Below, one piece after another: positions 62,276-64,000 of a stretch of DNA of 64,000 bases. Position 1 is the first letter of the stretch. Each line of letters starts with the position of its first letter. The translations under genes and the position numbers were made by a program. Origin of the DNA: Gemmatimonadota bacterium (lineage in GTDB: Bacteria; Gemmatimonadota; Gemmatimonadetes; Gemmatimonadales; Gemmatimonadaceae); contig VHBO01000001.1 in NCBI GenBank assembly GCA_016871895.1, positions 124,001-188,000 on the forward strand, given 5' to 3'. Under the pieces are notes generated by a model, which saw nothing but the letters and a program-made list of their open reading frames with translations, did not search any database and was not told the origin of the DNA.

Positions 62276-62697
62276 GAGACGAGCCCGCCCATCGGCGGGA
62301 GCGTCGGCGCACCGGCGCGCACGTGCAACGGCAGTTCGGCGTGCAGGTTCCCGTCGAGCACGACATTCAGGCGATGCGTGCCGGCGTCGCGGACCGGGAG
62401 GTCGATCGCGGCGATCACCGGCACGTCGAGTTCGACCGCGCCCGGCGGTGGCGGCCCGACCTCCAGCTCCCCCGTCGACGACCAGAGTTCCTCGCCGTCG
62501 GGCCCCACCCACGCGAAGCCGAGCGTGTGCCGGCCGGCGTCGTCGGCGTGGGCCTTGAGTCGCACCACGAGCGTCGCGCGCGGGTGGACGGCCGGGAGGG
62601 AGGCGACCTGCAGGGCGTCGAAGACCCCGAGGACATTGAGCTTCCCTTCCTGCGAGAGGTTCGCGGCGTCCGCGAAGAGGGCGAAGGAGACGTGCAT
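62272..62697 (-). CDS. DUF6941-like protein (name from memory)
   Basis: HVSFALFADAANLSQEGKLNVLGVFD N-terminus. Confidence 0.65.
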   Translation of the reverse strand: MHVSFALFADAANLSQEGKLNVLGVFDALQVASLPAVHPRATLVVRLKAHADDAGRHTLGFAWVGPDGEELWSSTGELEVGPPPPGAVELDVPVIAAIDLPVRDAGTHRLNVVLDGNLHAELPLHVRAGAPTLPPMGGLVS

Positions 62698-62703
62698 CGC
62701 TCA

Positions 62704-62736
62704 AAGATAGGGGGCGTCCGTCGGCGTCGTTAGAAT
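62704..62736. promoter_or_regulatory. Overlapping divergent -10 boxes (TATCTT minus strand 62704-62709; TAGAAT plus strand 62731-62736)
   Basis: Each box ends 6 nt before its start codon. Confidence 0.6.
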
Positions 62737-62742
62737 TCAGGG

Positions 62743-63639
62743 ATGTCCACCACCACGCCCGCCGCGCCGCCGCGCGCGACCCACCGTGCCACCGAGGCGG
62801 GCCTCGTGGCGATGGCGGTGATCTGGGGCGTGAACTTCTCGGTGGTGAAGTACGGGACGCAGGTGATGGCGCCGCTCGCCTTCAACGTCCTCCGGATGGG
62901 GCTCGGCTGTGTGGTGCTCATCGCGCTCGCGCAGTGGCGCGCCGGCCCGCGCCCCTCGGTCCGCGATCGTTGGCGGTTGATGGGGCTCGGCGTCCTCGGG
63001 CACTGCATCTATCAGGTGCTCTTCATCACGGGGCTCGCGCGCACGCGGGCCGGCACCGCCGCCCTCGTCGTCGCCGCGAGCCCCGCGGCCGTGGCGATTG
63101 TCGCCCGCGCCTTCGGCCACGAGCGCCTCACCTCCCGTGCGGTGCTTGGGATCGTGGCGTCGATCGCCGGCGTCGGCCTCGTCCTCGGCGGGAGCCTGCA
63201 GGTCGACGGGACGAGCCATCTTGTCGGCGACCTCCTCATCCTCGGCGCCGTCTGCTGCTGGGCGTTGTACACGAGCGGGTTGATGCCGCTCACCAAGCGG
63301 GTGGAGTCGGTGCAGGTGGCAGCGTGGACCCTCGTCGGCGGGGTGGTACCCCTCGCCCTCCTCGCGCTCCCCTCGCTCTGGGCGACCGACTGGGCCGCGG
63401 TGAGCTGGCTCACCTGGGGGGCCGTGGTCTACGCCGGCGTCCTCGCGATGGTCATCGCGTATCTCTTCTGGTATCGCGGTGTCCACGAGATCGGGCCGAC
63501 GCGGACCGCGATGTACGCCAACCTGCAGCCGATCGTCGCGGTATTCGTCGCGTGGGTCGCGCTCGGCGAGATCCCGACCGTCGCCCAGGGCCTCGGCGCC
63601 GCGACCGTCATCGGCGGCCTCTACCTCTCGCGCACGTGA
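62743..63639 (+). CDS. DMT-family (EamA) transporter
   Basis: Ten-TM pattern; VIWGVNFSVVKYGT...ARTRAGTAALVVAASP, LQPIVAVFVAWVALGEIPT. Confidence 0.93.
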   Translation: MSTTTPAAPPRATHRATEAGLVAMAVIWGVNFSVVKYGTQVMAPLAFNVLRMGLGCVVLIALAQWRAGPRPSVRDRWRLMGLGVLGHCIYQVLFITGLARTRAGTAALVVAASPAAVAIVARAFGHERLTSRAVLGIVASIAGVGLVLGGSLQVDGTSHLVGDLLILGAVCCWALYTSGLMPLTKRVESVQVAAWTLVGGVVPLALLALPSLWATDWAAVSWLTWGAVVYAGVLAMVIAYLFWYRGVHEIGPTRTAMYANLQPIVAVFVAWVALGEIPTVAQGLGAATVIGGLYLSRT

Positions 63640-64000
63640 CGACGGTCGTCCTCTTCGACATCGACGGGACGCTCCTCTTGAGCGACGGCGCGGGGCGCAC
63701 GGCGATGGAGGCGGCGCTGCACGCCGTCTTCGGCACGCGCGGGCCCGCCGGCTACCGCTATGACGGGAAGACCGACCCCCTGATCGTGCGCGAGTCGATG
63801 CGGCACGCGGGGCTCGACGACGCGACGATCGAGGCAGGGATGGCCGAGGTGATCGCGCGCTACCTCGAGGGGCTCTCGGTGGCGCTCCAGGACCCGGCGC
63901 GCCTGGCTCGCACGCTCCCCGGCGTCCCGGCGCTGGTCGAGGCGGTGCACGCGGCCGACGACCTGATGCTCGGGCTCCTCACCGGGAACGTCGTCGAAGG
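63636..64000 (+). CDS. HAD family hydrolase, partial (runs off window)
   Basis: VVLFDIDGTLLLSDGAGRTAM, GLLTGNVVEG; GTG start overlapping upstream stop. Confidence 0.88.
   Translation, partial: MTTVVLFDIDGTLLLSDGAGRTAMEAALHAVFGTRGPAGYRYDGKTDPLIVRESMRHAGLDDATIEAGMAEVIARYLEGLSVALQDPARLARTLPGVPALVEAVHAADDLMLGLLTGNVVE

Overview
64 kb window of a high-GC genome. Gene content and style look like Gemmatimonadota, but that assignment is an inference. It is densely coded, mostly chromosomal metabolism, with about 53 credible CDSs in tight operons. I saw no rRNA, tRNA, CRISPR array, IS element or phage. Recognisable modules: a partial TolC / periplasmic metal-sensor-like / anti-sigma / ECF sigma operon next to a P1B-type ATPase; an nth-polX repair pair; metF-metH behind a SAM-II-type riboswitch; glcDEF with a HAD protein and a YgfZ-like protein; a molybdopterin oxidoreductase beside an AAA+/VWA pair; aroB with a PduO-type adenosyltransferase; tamA/tamB-like genes. 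Most worth checking: (1) the SAM-II aptamer with two mutually exclusive downstream hairpins before metF; (2) a secreted twin-CX10C mini-protein translationally coupled to an ABC ATPase and permease; (3) a PolX whose polymerase acidic residues are replaced while the PHP nuclease motifs are kept; (4) a HAD protein with the DxD nucleophile motif changed to ExE; (5) a recurrent TANNNT box 6-7 nt upstream of start codons, suggesting leaderless transcription, including one overlapping divergent promoter pair; (6) short repeats at gene ends. No database search was run; family calls come from motifs read in the translations.
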